This document shows, piece by piece, positions 16,998 to 25,111 of a stretch of 55,987 nucleotides of DNA. The notes under the pieces are model-generated. The model saw nothing but the letters and a program-made list of their open reading frames with translations, was not told the origin of the DNA and did not search any database. This DNA comes from an uncultured Collinsella sp. Its GTDB lineage: Bacteria > Actinomycetota > Coriobacteriia > Coriobacteriales > Coriobacteriaceae. The first letter of the stretch is position 1; each line of letters begins with the position of its first letter. The position numbers and the translations under genes were made by a program. The DNA lies in the NCBI GenBank assembly GCA_900752015.1, contig CAADTZ010000076.1, positions 1 through 55,987 on the forward strand, in the 5' to 3' direction.

Positions 16998-19028
16998 CTA
17001 CAGCTCGTTGGCCGCGTGATACGCCGTGCGAATGGCGCTCGCAATGTCGGCGGTGCGCTCACCCGAGCAGTCGCCCACGCAGGTCACGGGCACCGTCACG
17101 CCATCCAGGTCAAACGCGTTGGCCTTGGAGCCCACGGCCATCACCACGTAATCGCAGGCGATCTTTACCGGCTCCTCGGCGCCGTCCTCGGTGGTGCGAA
17201 TGGCCTCCACGCCCTCGTCGGTAATGGCGGTCAGGCGGGTCTTAACGTGCTGCTCCACGTTGTGCTCTGCAAAGTCGCTCATGATCAGCGGCAGAATGGT
17301 CTCGGACTCGCCCGCGGCAATCTTGTCGAGCATCTCCACAATCGCCACCTCGCAGCCGTGCTGCAGCAGGTACTCGGCAGTCTCGGTGCCCACCAGGCCA
17401 CCGCCAATGACGGCGACGCGCCCGCTGAGCTCCACCTTGCCGGCCAGCACGTCCCAGCTCGAGACGACCTTCTCCGAATCGGCACCCGGAACGGGGATGA
17501 CCACGTCGTGCGCGCCCACGGCCACAATCGCGGCGTCGGCAGCGTTGAGGTCCTCAGCGGTAGCGGCATGGCTGAGCTCAACCTTCACGCCCAGACCAGG
17601 CAGAATCTTCTCGTAGTACTCGACCGAGCGCATGATCTCGTCCTTGCGCGGAGGCGCAGCCGCCAGCACAATCTGGCCGCCCAAGTGATCGCTCGCCTCG
17701 TAGATGGTCACGTCGTAGCCGCGCTTGGCCGCCACGCGTGCGGCCTCCAGGCCGGCGATGCCACCGCCCACCACGGCGATCTTCTTGTCGCCCTCGCCCG
17801 GCTTGATGGCGATGGTCGCCTCGTCACCGTTCTCGGCATTAAGCACGCACGAGATGTACTTGCGGTTTTGAATCGCGTCGACGCAACCTTTGTTGCAGTT
17901 GAGGCACTCGCGGATGGGTTCGCCCGTGGCGGCCTTCAGCGCAATGTCGGGGTCGCACATGAGCGAGCGGCCATAGGCGATGATGTCGGCGGCGCCGTCT
18001 TCCAGAATCTTCTCGCCGGCCTCGACCGAGACAACACGGCCCACGGTTGCCACCGGCACGGAGACCAGGGCCTTGACGCGCTCGGCCACGGGCAGCGTCC
18101 AGTTGTAGGGCATGGCGCCCATGGGCGGAATGGTGTCGCCCATGTTGCCGGTGTGGTTGGCCTGTGCGACCTGGATCATGTCGATGCCCGCGCCCTCAAG
18201 CAGCTTGGCAAACTCGCAGGCCTCGTCGGGCTGCAGGCCGCCCTTGCCGCGCGGCGTGCCGTCGGGGTTCTCCATAATCACGGGGAGTTTGTACTCCACC
18301 ATCAGCTGCGGCGCGGCTTCCTTAATGGCAGCGACGACCTCCAGCGCGTAGCGAACGCGGTTCTCGAACGAACCACCGTACTCGTCGGTGCGCTGGTTGA
18401 GGATGGCCGAGCACAGCGAACCCACCAAGCGGTCGCCGTGGACCTCGATGGCGTCGATGCCGGCCTGCTGTGCGCGAGCGGCCGAGGCAGCGATGGCCTC
18501 CTTAATCTGGGTGAGCTGCTCTACGCTCGCCTCGTTCACAAAGTGCTGCATGTCGTGATGCAGCTTGGCGTAGGCCTGGTTGCGGATCTCGTTGGACTCG
18601 GCCATCTTGGCGGCAAAGGTCTCCTCGTCGCCGGCGGCCTTGGCCTCCTGCGCGGCCTTGGCGGCAGCCATGGACCCCATGACCATGCGGCCGACACCGG
18701 GCACGTCGTACTCGGGGTGGAACAGCTGCAGCGCGACCTTGGCGCCGTGTTTGTGGACGGCGTCGGCCAGGGCCTTAAACGTGGGGATCTGAGCGTCGGT
18801 CGCCAGCTTGGGCGTGGGGCTTGCGGTCATGACGGGAGCGACGTCGCCGATGACGATGTAGCTCACGCCGCCACGAGCCAGACGCTCGTAAAAAGCCAGG
18901 CTGCGCTCGCCAATGGAACCGTCGCGCTCCTCGTAGCCGGTGGTCAGCGGCGGGAACATAATGCGGTTTTTGAGCTCAAGGGGGCCAACCGTAATGGGCT
19001 GGAGCAGCTTGGGTGCAGGTGCGGTCAT
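16998..19028 (-). CDS. NADH:flavin oxidoreductase / 2,4-dienoyl-CoA reductase family (FMN, 4Fe-4S, FAD)
   Basis: A 676-residue three-domain reductase. Residues ~1-360 are an FMN-binding TIM barrel of the old yellow enzyme family. A 4Fe-4S motif follows near 345-370 (CLNCNKGC...SC). Then come an FAD-binding Rossmann unit (VVGGGIAGLEAA) and an NAD(P)-binding unit (VIGGGLVGTETA). This is the layout of 2,4-dienoyl-CoA reductase, enoate reductase, and the bile-acid enzymes BaiCD and BaiH. The substrate, an activated C=C bond, cannot be named from sequence. Of two near ATGs the second (19028) is chosen, because AGAGG lies 7 bases before it. It is a single-gene unit ending in its own terminator. In gut Coriobacteriia such enzymes often reduce dietary or host-derived enoates; here that is inference. 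Confidence 0.9.
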   Translation of the reverse strand: MTAPAPKLLQPITVGPLELKNRIMFPPLTTGYEERDGSIGERSLAFYERLARGGVSYIVIGDVAPVMTASPTPKLATDAQIPTFKALADAVHKHGAKVALQLFHPEYDVPGVGRMVMGSMAAAKAAQEAKAAGDEETFAAKMAESNEIRNQAYAKLHHDMQHFVNEASVEQLTQIKEAIAASAARAQQAGIDAIEVHGDRLVGSLCSAILNQRTDEYGGSFENRVRYALEVVAAIKEAAPQLMVEYKLPVIMENPDGTPRGKGGLQPDEACEFAKLLEGAGIDMIQVAQANHTGNMGDTIPPMGAMPYNWTLPVAERVKALVSVPVATVGRVVSVEAGEKILEDGAADIIAYGRSLMCDPDIALKAATGEPIRECLNCNKGCVDAIQNRKYISCVLNAENGDEATIAIKPGEGDKKIAVVGGGIAGLEAARVAAKRGYDVTIYEASDHLGGQIVLAAAPPRKDEIMRSVEYYEKILPGLGVKVELSHAATAEDLNAADAAIVAVGAHDVVIPVPGADSEKVVSSWDVLAGKVELSGRVAVIGGGLVGTETAEYLLQHGCEVAIVEMLDKIAAGESETILPLIMSDFAEHNVEQHVKTRLTAITDEGVEAIRTTEDGAEEPVKIACDYVVMAVGSKANAFDLDGVTVPVTCVGDCSGERTADIASAIRTAYHAANEL

Positions 19029-19170
19029 GGACATTCCTCTCTTGTAGGCGCGGCGGCGATGATGCCGCGTAGTTGTCTAGAGGATATGGCATGGGAATAC
19101 AACAGCGCAACGGAAATCGGCGAATATCAGGTGCCGGCTGGTGGATGGGACGGGGCGGCCCGTCGGTTTG

Positions 19171-19467
19171 TCTCAATCTGTAACAGTTACGCGGCAAAAC
19201 TGGGTCTTACTGTTACAGATCAAGATATTCCTCTCGACCCATCCTCAACAATCTCGATCTGTAACAGCTAGGCCCACTTTTGACCCCTACCTGTTACAGA
19301 TCGAGACAAACCAAACCCGCCTGCTAGAAAATCTCAATCTATAACAACAACTCGGCAAAATCCGTCCCTCGTGTTACAGATTTAGACAAACACGACCCAA
19401 CCCACCGGTATATCTCGATCTGTAACACCCAGCCGCCTAAATCGGGTCTAGATGTTACAGATCGAGA
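19171..19467. repeat. Alternating inverted-repeat array 1 (8 arms, 4 hairpin units)
   Basis: The 15-bp motif TCTCRATCTGTAACA occurs eight times in strictly alternating orientation. The four 55-bp units lie at 19171-19225, 19252-19306, 19332-19386 and 19413-19467. Each has a 25-base interior, and neighbours are 25-26 bases apart. The unit period is 80-81 bp and the arm period ~40 bp. All interiors and spacers differ. A few arms carry one or two changes (CTATAACA; CAGATTTAGA). The array fills the gap between the oxidoreductase and the tRNA and contains no gene. Confidence 0.9.
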
Positions 19468-19516
19468 TTTTGTTTGAGAGGCCGAGAATTGGACCGAAAA
19501 CACGGTCCCGGAATAA

Positions 19517-19547
19517 CAAAAAAGCTCGCCGGCTAGGCCGACGAGCT
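19517..19547 (-). terminator. Rho-independent terminator of the initiator tRNA
   Basis: Minus-strand stem AGCTCGTCGGC/GCCGGCGAGCT (19537-19547 with 19523-19533) followed by TTTTTTGTTATT, 9 bases beyond the encoded CCA of the tRNA. Confidence 0.85.
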
Positions 19548-19556
19548 GCAAGTTCT

Positions 19557-19633
19557 TGGTCGCGGGGGCAGGATTTGAACCTACGACCTCCGGGTTATGA
19601 GCCCGGCGAGCTACCAGACTGCTCCACCCCGCA
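19557..19633 (-). tRNA. Initiator tRNA-fMet (anticodon CAT), CCA encoded
   Basis: A 77-base tRNA. The anticodon loop is CTCATAA on a stem CCGGG/CCCGG, so the three consecutive G:C pairs typical of initiator tRNAs are present. The D-stem has the purine-11/pyrimidine-24 pair. The acceptor reads T-GCGGGG against CCCCGC-G, so positions 1 and 72 are U and G, not a Watson-Crick pair; bacterial initiators usually carry C1xA72. The T-loop TTCAAAT and the CCA end are encoded. It is monocistronic with its own terminator. Confidence 0.95.
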
Positions 19634-19787
19634 ATGTCTGGGCGCCTCATGTGCGCAAGAAAGTATATTACGCGGGAGTTCGGTAAACGGCAAGGAAAAA
19701 CTCGTGGAGCATAATTCCTTCATATTTAAACCTCTCAGCCCCTATCACCGTAAACGAATCGCAGCCGAGTGCCGTCGGCGGCGCGTA

Positions 19788-19793
19788 TACAAT
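19788..19793 (+). promoter_or_regulatory. -10 hexamer TACAAT for coaX
   Basis: TACAAT within GCGTATACAATGG. Transcription would start near 19800, giving a ~30-base leader that includes GGGAG (19820-19824) five bases before the chosen ATG. Confidence 0.5.
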
Positions 19794-19829
19794 GGTGCGC
19801 GTCCTTTTATGCCAACACTGGGAGTAGAC

Positions 19830-20603
19830 ATGCTGCTCGCTATCGATATGGGAAACACGCAGACGGCCATGGGCCTGTTTGACGGAGACGAGCTGGTGCA
19901 GTCGTGGCGCATGCCCACCGACCGCTCCTATACCGCCGACGAGATCCATGTGCGCCTGATGGGTTTCTTTAAGATGTACGGCCTTTCGCTCGACGCGGTC
20001 GACGCGATCGCCTTTGCCGGCGTGGTGCCGCAGCTCTCGCGCGAATGGCACGCCGTGGCCGACCGCATTGCCGCGGACGCCATCGTCATCGGGCCGCAGA
20101 CGGCCGCGGTGACCAAGCTGCGCGCGGCGCGTCCCCAAGCCGTAGGCGCCGATCGCGTCGCTAACGCCGTTGCGGCCGAAACTTTCTACGGCGCGCCGGC
20201 AATCGTGGTGGACTTTGGCACCGCGACCAATATCGACGTCATCGATGAGGACGGTTATTACATTGGCGGAGCGATCGCGCCGGGCATTCGCATCTCCATG
20301 GACGCGCTTGCCGCCCGTGCCGCCAAGCTCGCCAGCGTGCCGCTCGAGGCGCCCGAGCACGCCATCGGCCGCGATACCGAGGAGTGCATCAAGGTCGGCG
20401 CCGTAACGGGCGCCGCCGCCATGGCCGAGGGCCTGATCGCGCGCATGAAGCGCGAGCTGGGCCGCGAGGATGCCACCGTTATCGCCACGGGCGGCCTCGC
20501 CGGCATCGTCGCCGATTCGACCGATGCCTTCGACGTGGTCGACGGACAGCTCACCATCAAGGGTATCTGCGAAATCTACCGCCGCATGCAGGAGCTGGGA
20601 TAG
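19830..20603 (+). CDS. coaX: Type III pantothenate kinase
   Basis: A 257-residue enzyme that phosphorylates pantothenate, the first step to coenzyme A. It has the acetate/sugar kinase-Hsp70-actin (ASKHA) fold. The phosphate-binding DMGNTQT is near residue 6, the substrate/dimer region GADRVANAVAA near 110, and DFGTATNIDV near 129; GGAIAPGI and ATGGLAGI follow. The length is typical of CoaX. The start at 19830 has GGGAG five bases upstream; an in-frame ATG at 19809 would add seven residues but has a poorer ribosome site. It stands alone on the plus strand between the tRNA and the convergent biotin-ligase-like gene. Type III kinases are known not to be feedback-inhibited by CoA. Confidence 0.95.
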   Translation: MLLAIDMGNTQTAMGLFDGDELVQSWRMPTDRSYTADEIHVRLMGFFKMYGLSLDAVDAIAFAGVVPQLSREWHAVADRIAADAIVIGPQTAAVTKLRAARPQAVGADRVANAVAAETFYGAPAIVVDFGTATNIDVIDEDGYYIGGAIAPGIRISMDALAARAAKLASVPLEAPEHAIGRDTEECIKVGAVTGAAAMAEGLIARMKRELGREDATVIATGGLAGIVADSTDAFDVVDGQLTIKGICEIYRRMQELG

Positions 20604-20748
20604 AGCAGGAGCTTAAGTCAAGCACGCCCGATGCCACAGTCCCCGCAAACGTTCGCCAAGCCCATTCCCCAGACAGGCGAAACCCTCCCCGGCACAGGCC
20701 GAAGAGGGCTTCGTTGTCATCGTTATCTTTGAGCGCGAGCGCCCCGCG

Positions 20749-21450
20749 CTACAGCCCGCGAATTCGTACAGCCTCGGGCGGAAACTCCTGCTCGCCGGCA
20801 TCGGTCTTGATGGTCGCGCGGCCCCAGATGTCCAGGCCCGCAAACACACCGACCGCAAGCGGCAAACCGTTGGGCGACACCGCCGCAACTTGGCGGCCCA
20901 GCAGTGGCACCATGTCAAAGTACTCGCCCAGCACGGGAGCCAGCGGCCCCGCGGCGCCTTGCGGCGTGTTGGCAACAACCGCCCAGGCGTCCACGCGGGC
21001 CAGCATGGCGGCGGCCAGCGCCTCGACCAGCGCTTCGTCAGCCACACCCACACCGAGCTCGCTCAACGCCGAACGCTCAATATCCACCGTCACGGCACCG
21101 AACATGCCCGCAGCACCGGCACCGCCGTTCACGGCAACACGCGCGAGCGACGTCTCAAACGCAGGCGCACCGCACACGATATCGCTCGGCCACTGGATAC
21201 CCACCTTACCGGCAAGGCCCAACCCCGGCGTCGAAGCCGTGCCCGCGAGCGCGTCCATCATACCCATTGCGGCCACAAACGGCAGGCCGTGGAAGGCGTG
21301 CATGTTCACATCGGGGCGCACGACCAGCGAAAACATCAGCGATGCATCGCCCGCGCTCCACGCGCACCAGCCCGCGGACATGCCCTCGCGGCCCGCGTCG
21401 CGCGCCGCGTCGAGCTCGGTGCCAGCGGCAACAGCATTCATCTCGATCAT
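20749..21450 (-). CDS. Degenerate biotin--protein ligase-like protein
   Basis: A 233-residue protein with the outline of the BirA catalytic domain. GTELDAARDAGREG matches the N-terminal strand, KVGIQWPSDIV matches the KWPNDL motif, and the end (GVFAGLDIWGRATIKTDAGE) matches the C-terminal G-x-A-x-G-I-D-x-x-G-x-L unit. The GRGRxGRxW biotinyl-AMP loop is missing; its place is taken by GMSAGWCAWSAGDAS, and the motif Lys of KWPND is Gln. Activity as a ligase is therefore doubtful. It could be an inactive paralogue or have another acyl substrate (lipoate ligases share the fold). It starts one base after the folP-folK stop, so it belongs to that operon. Confidence 0.65.
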   Translation of the reverse strand: MIEMNAVAAGTELDAARDAGREGMSAGWCAWSAGDASLMFSLVVRPDVNMHAFHGLPFVAAMGMMDALAGTASTPGLGLAGKVGIQWPSDIVCGAPAFETSLARVAVNGGAGAAGMFGAVTVDIERSALSELGVGVADEALVEALAAAMLARVDAWAVVANTPQGAAGPLAPVLGEYFDMVPLLGRQVAAVSPNGLPLAVGVFAGLDIWGRATIKTDAGEQEFPPEAVRIRGL

Positions 21451-23181
21451 CTACATACGCCCCAATTCGCCCACGATATGGCCCACGCGGTCCTCGGGCT
21501 CCTTGACCTCGACGCCGTTGTAGCGGAAGAACCGCGCCGGGTCGTGCATCAGGTCCTCGAGCGGCACCAGCACAAAATCGCGTTCGCCGATCAGCGGATG
21601 CGGCAGGCGCAGCTTTTTGCCGCCGTGGGTCTCGCCGTCCATCCACAGCAGGTCCAGGTCGATGGTGCGCGGACCGTTGGCCTTGGCCTTTTTGGAGCGG
21701 TCGCGCCCCAGCTCGGCCTCGATCTTCATGAGCTCGTCGAGCAGCACCAGCGGCGCAAGCTCGGTCTTGATCTCGATGACGGCGTTGGCAAACGCGTCCT
21801 GGCGCGTCTCGTAGGCAGGCTCGCTCTCGTAAATCTTGGAGGAGTTGGACACGCAGGTGAGTGGAATCTCGGCGATCATCTCGCGTGCGGCGCGGATGTT
21901 GTCGCAGCGATGCCCCAGGTTGGAGCCCACGGCCACAAACGCGCGGCGCGGCTGCGGCTTGGCAACCGCCCAGTAGCCGTTCAGGAACTGCGCAAAACCC
22001 GCGGCGTCGTGCACGCGCACGATGTTGGCACCGGCCTGGATGGCGCCCAGGCACACGCCAAACGTGGCGGCATCGCGCGCGGCGGCCTCGGTCACGCCCG
22101 AGACAGCGCCCACAAAACGCTTGCGCGACACGGCGCACATGAGCGGATAGCCCAGTGACGCCATCTTGGCAGTCTCGCGCTGGATGACGATGTCCTCGTT
22201 AGCCGACTTACCAAAGCCCGGGCCAGGATCGATGCAGATGCGGTCGCGCGACACGCCGGCATGGATGAGTGTGCGGGCCTGGTCGGACAGAAAGCCCATG
22301 ACGCGGCGCATGATGGGCGCCGAATCGGGCAGGGTAAAGCGGCGGAGCTGAGAGGTGGGCACGTAGGCCTCCTCGCGGCGGGCGCTGCGGCGCATCATGG
22401 CGGCCAGTCGGTCATTGGACTCCGATGCGGCCTCGGTGGCTGCGGGCGCGGGCGCGACGGTCTCGGCGGCAGCAGTCTGCTCGGCGGCGGGCGTCTCCTG
22501 CTCGCTTGCAGGCTCGGACGTGGGCTCCGGTTCGCCAAACGGCAACGAGGGCTGCACCACGCCGCCCGGAAGCTTGGCCTCCGACTTAGGCTCACCCAGC
22601 AACTTGCCGCGACGGCGGCGAGCCGGCTTCTCGGCCTCACGCGCGGCCTCGGCAGCCGCCTCGCGCGCCTTCTCGGCAACAAACGCCGCTGCCGAGGTAT
22701 CGAGCTGCACCGTTGCGTGCGTGCGGGTGGGCGCGGCGACCTCGCCGGCATGCATCACGATGATGCCGCAGGTGCTCGTCTTAACAAACTCGACCATCTT
22801 GGGATCGGTGAAGCCGGTCACGTCGTTGACGATCGAGGCGCCGCAGCGCACGGCCGCCTTGGCAACCGCCACATGACGCGTGTCGATCGAGACGATGGCG
22901 CCCTCCTTGGCCAGCGCGCCCACCACGGCCAGCACGCGGCGAGCCTCCTCGTCGGGGTTGACCGGGGTAAAGCCGGGGCGCGTGGACTCGCCGCCCACGT
23001 CGATGATGTCGGCGCCGGCGTCGAGCATCGCCAGGCCGTACTCGATGGCGGCATCCGGGTCGAAGTGCTCCCCGCCATCGCTAAACGAATCGGGCGTCAC
23101 GTTGAGGACGCCCATGATGCGCGGACGGTCAAAGCTGAGCTCATACTTTCCGCACCGCCATGTCTTGCTGTCGTTCGCCAT
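21451..23181 (-). CDS. folP-folK: Fused dihydropteroate synthase - HPPK (folate synthesis) with a long low-complexity insert
   Basis: A 576-residue bifunctional protein. Residues ~20-145 and 290-405 form dihydropteroate synthase (MGVLNVTPDSFSDGG, DVGGESTRPG, IDPGPGFGKS, SRKRFVG). Residues ~413-576 form 6-hydroxymethyl-dihydropterin pyrophosphokinase (FVAVGSNLG, GPRTIDLDLL). The two act in consecutive steps of folate synthesis. Between residues ~150 and 290 the synthase is split by about 140 residues of Ala/Glu/Pro/Arg-rich sequence, placed after the VMH strand where other enzymes have a short loop. The start is the ATG at 23181, six bases after AGGAGG; the in-frame ATG at 23187 abuts the ribosome site. 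The ligase-like gene follows directly. Confidence 0.92.
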   Translation of the reverse strand: MANDSKTWRCGKYELSFDRPRIMGVLNVTPDSFSDGGEHFDPDAAIEYGLAMLDAGADIIDVGGESTRPGFTPVNPDEEARRVLAVVGALAKEGAIVSIDTRHVAVAKAAVRCGASIVNDVTGFTDPKMVEFVKTSTCGIIVMHAGEVAAPTRTHATVQLDTSAAAFVAEKAREAAAEAAREAEKPARRRRGKLLGEPKSEAKLPGGVVQPSLPFGEPEPTSEPASEQETPAAEQTAAAETVAPAPAATEAASESNDRLAAMMRRSARREEAYVPTSQLRRFTLPDSAPIMRRVMGFLSDQARTLIHAGVSRDRICIDPGPGFGKSANEDIVIQRETAKMASLGYPLMCAVSRKRFVGAVSGVTEAAARDAATFGVCLGAIQAGANIVRVHDAAGFAQFLNGYWAVAKPQPRRAFVAVGSNLGHRCDNIRAAREMIAEIPLTCVSNSSKIYESEPAYETRQDAFANAVIEIKTELAPLVLLDELMKIEAELGRDRSKKAKANGPRTIDLDLLWMDGETHGGKKLRLPHPLIGERDFVLVPLEDLMHDPARFFRYNGVEVKEPEDRVGHIVGELGRM

Positions 23182-23256
23182 GAACATCCTCCTAAAATGC
23201 CCACACCGCCGAGCTTGGGGAGCTGGCGGCGGGGTCGCTTTGCACTCAGTCTTTCT

Positions 23257-23262
23257 ATTGTA
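23257..23262 (-). promoter_or_regulatory. -10 hexamer TACAAT for the folP-folK operon
   Basis: Minus-strand TACAAT within GGATACAATAG, about 75 bases before the folP-folK start. It lies just past the stop of the upstream sirtuin gene, so the folate genes probably have their own promoter. Confidence 0.45.
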
Positions 23263-23276
23263 TCCGCGCACATGGG

Positions 23277-24029
23277 CTAGAACGCAAACGCGGCCGCGAT
23301 GTCGCAAGAAATCAGCAGGTCGGCATTTGCATCCTGATCGGTGGGAGCAAGGTTGCATATGGCCAGCGTATCGCCGGTAAAGTAACGCGTAAGGCCCGCC
23401 GCCGGATACACCACGAGCGAGGTCCCGCCCACAATGAGGGCATCGGCCGCGGCGATGGCGGCAACGGCGCCGGTCAGCACATGCTCATCGAGCGGCTCCT
23501 CGTAGAGCACCACATCGGGCTTAATGCGCCCGCCGCACGCGGGGCACACGGGCACGCCCGCGGCGTCCTCGTGCTCGCGCGAGCAAATCCACTCGGCGCT
23601 ATAGACCGCGCCGCACGACTGGCAAATGTTGCGATGGACCGATCCGTGCAGCTCGAACACGCGCTGTGAGCCGGCCATCTGATGCAGGCCGTCAATGTTT
23701 TGCGTCACCACGGCATTTAGCTTGCCGGCGCGCTCCAGCTCGGCCAGCTTGGTGTGGCAGCGGTTGGGCTTGGCGCCAAGCGCGATCATCTTGGTGCGGT
23801 AGAAGTCGAAGAACTCGGCCGGGTGCACCTCGTAAAAGCTATGCGAGAGCATGGTCTCGGGCGGGTAGGCAAACTGTTGGTGATATAGGCCGTCCACGCT
23901 GCGGAAATCGGGGATGCCACTCGCCGTGGAAACGCCCGCGCCGCCAAAGAAGACCACGCGCTTGTGGGTGCCAAACAGCTCCGCCAGCGCGGCGGAGGCC
24001 TGTTTGGAGTCCGTTATCGCCTGCGTCAT
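23277..24029 (-). CDS. cobB: NAD-dependent protein deacylase (sirtuin)
   Basis: A 250-residue Sir2-family enzyme. It carries the NAD-binding GAGVSTASGIPDFRS, the TQNIDGLHQMAG motif, the catalytic His in ELHGSVH, and a Cys4 zinc site (CQSCGAVY...CPACGGR). It would remove acetyl or related groups from lysines using NAD+. The start is the ATG at 24029 with GGAGG upstream; the reading frame extends further but without a ribosome site. Its length fits bacterial CobB. It lies upstream of the folate operon on the same strand and is divergent from exonuclease III. A Tyr/Arg pair marking desuccinylases is not evident, so a general name is kept. Confidence 0.93.
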   Translation of the reverse strand: MTQAITDSKQASAALAELFGTHKRVVFFGGAGVSTASGIPDFRSVDGLYHQQFAYPPETMLSHSFYEVHPAEFFDFYRTKMIALGAKPNRCHTKLAELERAGKLNAVVTQNIDGLHQMAGSQRVFELHGSVHRNICQSCGAVYSAEWICSREHEDAAGVPVCPACGGRIKPDVVLYEEPLDEHVLTGAVAAIAAADALIVGGTSLVVYPAAGLTRYFTGDTLAICNLAPTDQDANADLLISCDIAAAFAF

Positions 24030-24142
24030 ATGAGTCCTCCGTCCGTGTCTCCGGGACGGCGGCGTTCGCACTATCACTCGCGGACTCCGCCCCGCTCCTG
24101 TTGCGTTAATCTTAAGCCTGCCAACCCCGTCGAAAGGACACC

Positions 24143-24961
24143 ATGCCTCAGACTTACACTTTCGCCTCGTGGAACGTCAACGGCCTGCGCGCCGTGCTCA
24201 AAAAGGACCCGAGCTTTATCCAGATCGCGCAAGAACTCGACGTCGATATCCTGGCGCTGCAAGAGACCAAGCTGCAGGAGGGCCAGGTCGATATCGACCT
24301 GCCCGGCTATCACCAAACCTGGAGCTACGCCGAGCGCAAGGGCTACTCGGGCACCGCGGTCTTTAGCCGCCAGGAACCGCTGCGCGTACTGCGCGCCGAC
24401 GCGCTGTTACCCTACGCCGGCGAGGGCGAGGCGGCCGAGCTCGTGGCGCAGGCCACGACCGAGGGCCGCGTCTGCGCGCTGGAGTTCGACAAGTTCTGGT
24501 TTGTGGATGTCTACACTCCCAACGCGCAAAACGAACTCGCCCGCATCGACGTGCGCATGGCCTGGGACGATGCCTACCGCGGCTTTTTGAACGCGCTCGA
24601 GTGCGAGACCGGCAAACCCGTCGTGACCTGCGGCGACTTTAACGTTGCGCACGAGGAGATCGACCTTAAGAACCCCAAGTCCAACCGCGGCAACGCGGGC
24701 TTTTCGGACGAAGAACGCGGCAAGTTTACCGAGCTGCTCAACGCCGGCTTTACCGATACCTGGCGCACGGCTAATCCAGACGTCGAGGGCGTCTACAGCT
24801 GGTGGAGCTATCGCTTTAATGCCCGCAAGAACAACGCCGGCTGGCGCATCGATTACTTCTTGGTAAGTGATTCAATCGCCAATACCGTGCGCGACACCGG
24901 TATCCGCGGCGATATCTTCGGCAGCGACCACTGCCCCGTCACCCTCACGCTAGAGCTCTAG
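24143..24961 (+). CDS. xth: Exodeoxyribonuclease III / AP endonuclease
   Basis: A 272-residue base-excision repair nuclease of the EEP (endonuclease/exonuclease/phosphatase) fold. The motifs of the ExoIII/APE1 family are present in order: SWNVNGLRA, LALQETKL, YTPNAQ, TCGDFNVAHEEIDL, WWSYRFNARKNNAGWRIDYFL and the terminal GSDHCPV. It would cut the backbone at abasic sites and degrade 3' ends. GAAAGGA lies ahead of the ATG. It is single and convergent with the ECF operon; a long hairpin lies between them. Length and motif order are fully typical. Confidence 0.96.
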   Translation: MPQTYTFASWNVNGLRAVLKKDPSFIQIAQELDVDILALQETKLQEGQVDIDLPGYHQTWSYAERKGYSGTAVFSRQEPLRVLRADALLPYAGEGEAAELVAQATTEGRVCALEFDKFWFVDVYTPNAQNELARIDVRMAWDDAYRGFLNALECETGKPVVTCGDFNVAHEEIDLKNPKSNRGNAGFSDEERGKFTELLNAGFTDTWRTANPDVEGVYSWWSYRFNARKNNAGWRIDYFLVSDSIANTVRDTGIRGDIFGSDHCPVTLTLEL

Positions 24962-24979
24962 CCCCAAGTAATTCCTCTA

Positions 24980-25001
24980 GGGGACAGAGGAAAACAGATC
25001 A
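24980..25001 (-). repeat. Partial, inverted copy of motif C
   Basis: On the minus strand this reads TGATCTGTTTTCCTCTGTCC(CC), matching the first 22 bases of the 31-bp motif C around the adhesin with two changes. The GGGATCA end is absent. Confidence 0.55.
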
Positions 25002-25024
25002 TGTGACCCCTCTCCCCCTATAAG

Positions 25025-25089
25025 TTGCGGTGGAATAGTTCCTGTTTGGGCAGCAAATTGCCAAAAACGAGAACTATTCCACCGCAAGT
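25025..25089. repeat. 65-bp hairpin element (17-bp perfect arms)
   Basis: Arms TTGCGGTGGAATAGTTC and GAACTATTCCACCGCAA pair perfectly, and TGTTT/AAAAC extends the stem inward. It sits between convergent genes, so it may act as a bidirectional terminator, though no U-tract is seen. Its layout fits the other inverted-repeat families of the window. Confidence 0.7.
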
Positions 25090-25111
25090 TCGTGAGGAAG
25101 CGCGAAATGCC

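Noticed and set aside
19171..19467. CRISPR array
   Set aside because: The repeat is only 15 bp, alternates in orientation, and the variable parts sit both inside and between hairpins. No cas genes are present. It is reported as a separate repeat type.
19452..19829. Longer coaX start reaching into the tRNA region
   Set aside because: It would run through the repeat array and across the tRNA; the ATG at 19830 has a ribosome site and matches the family N-terminus.
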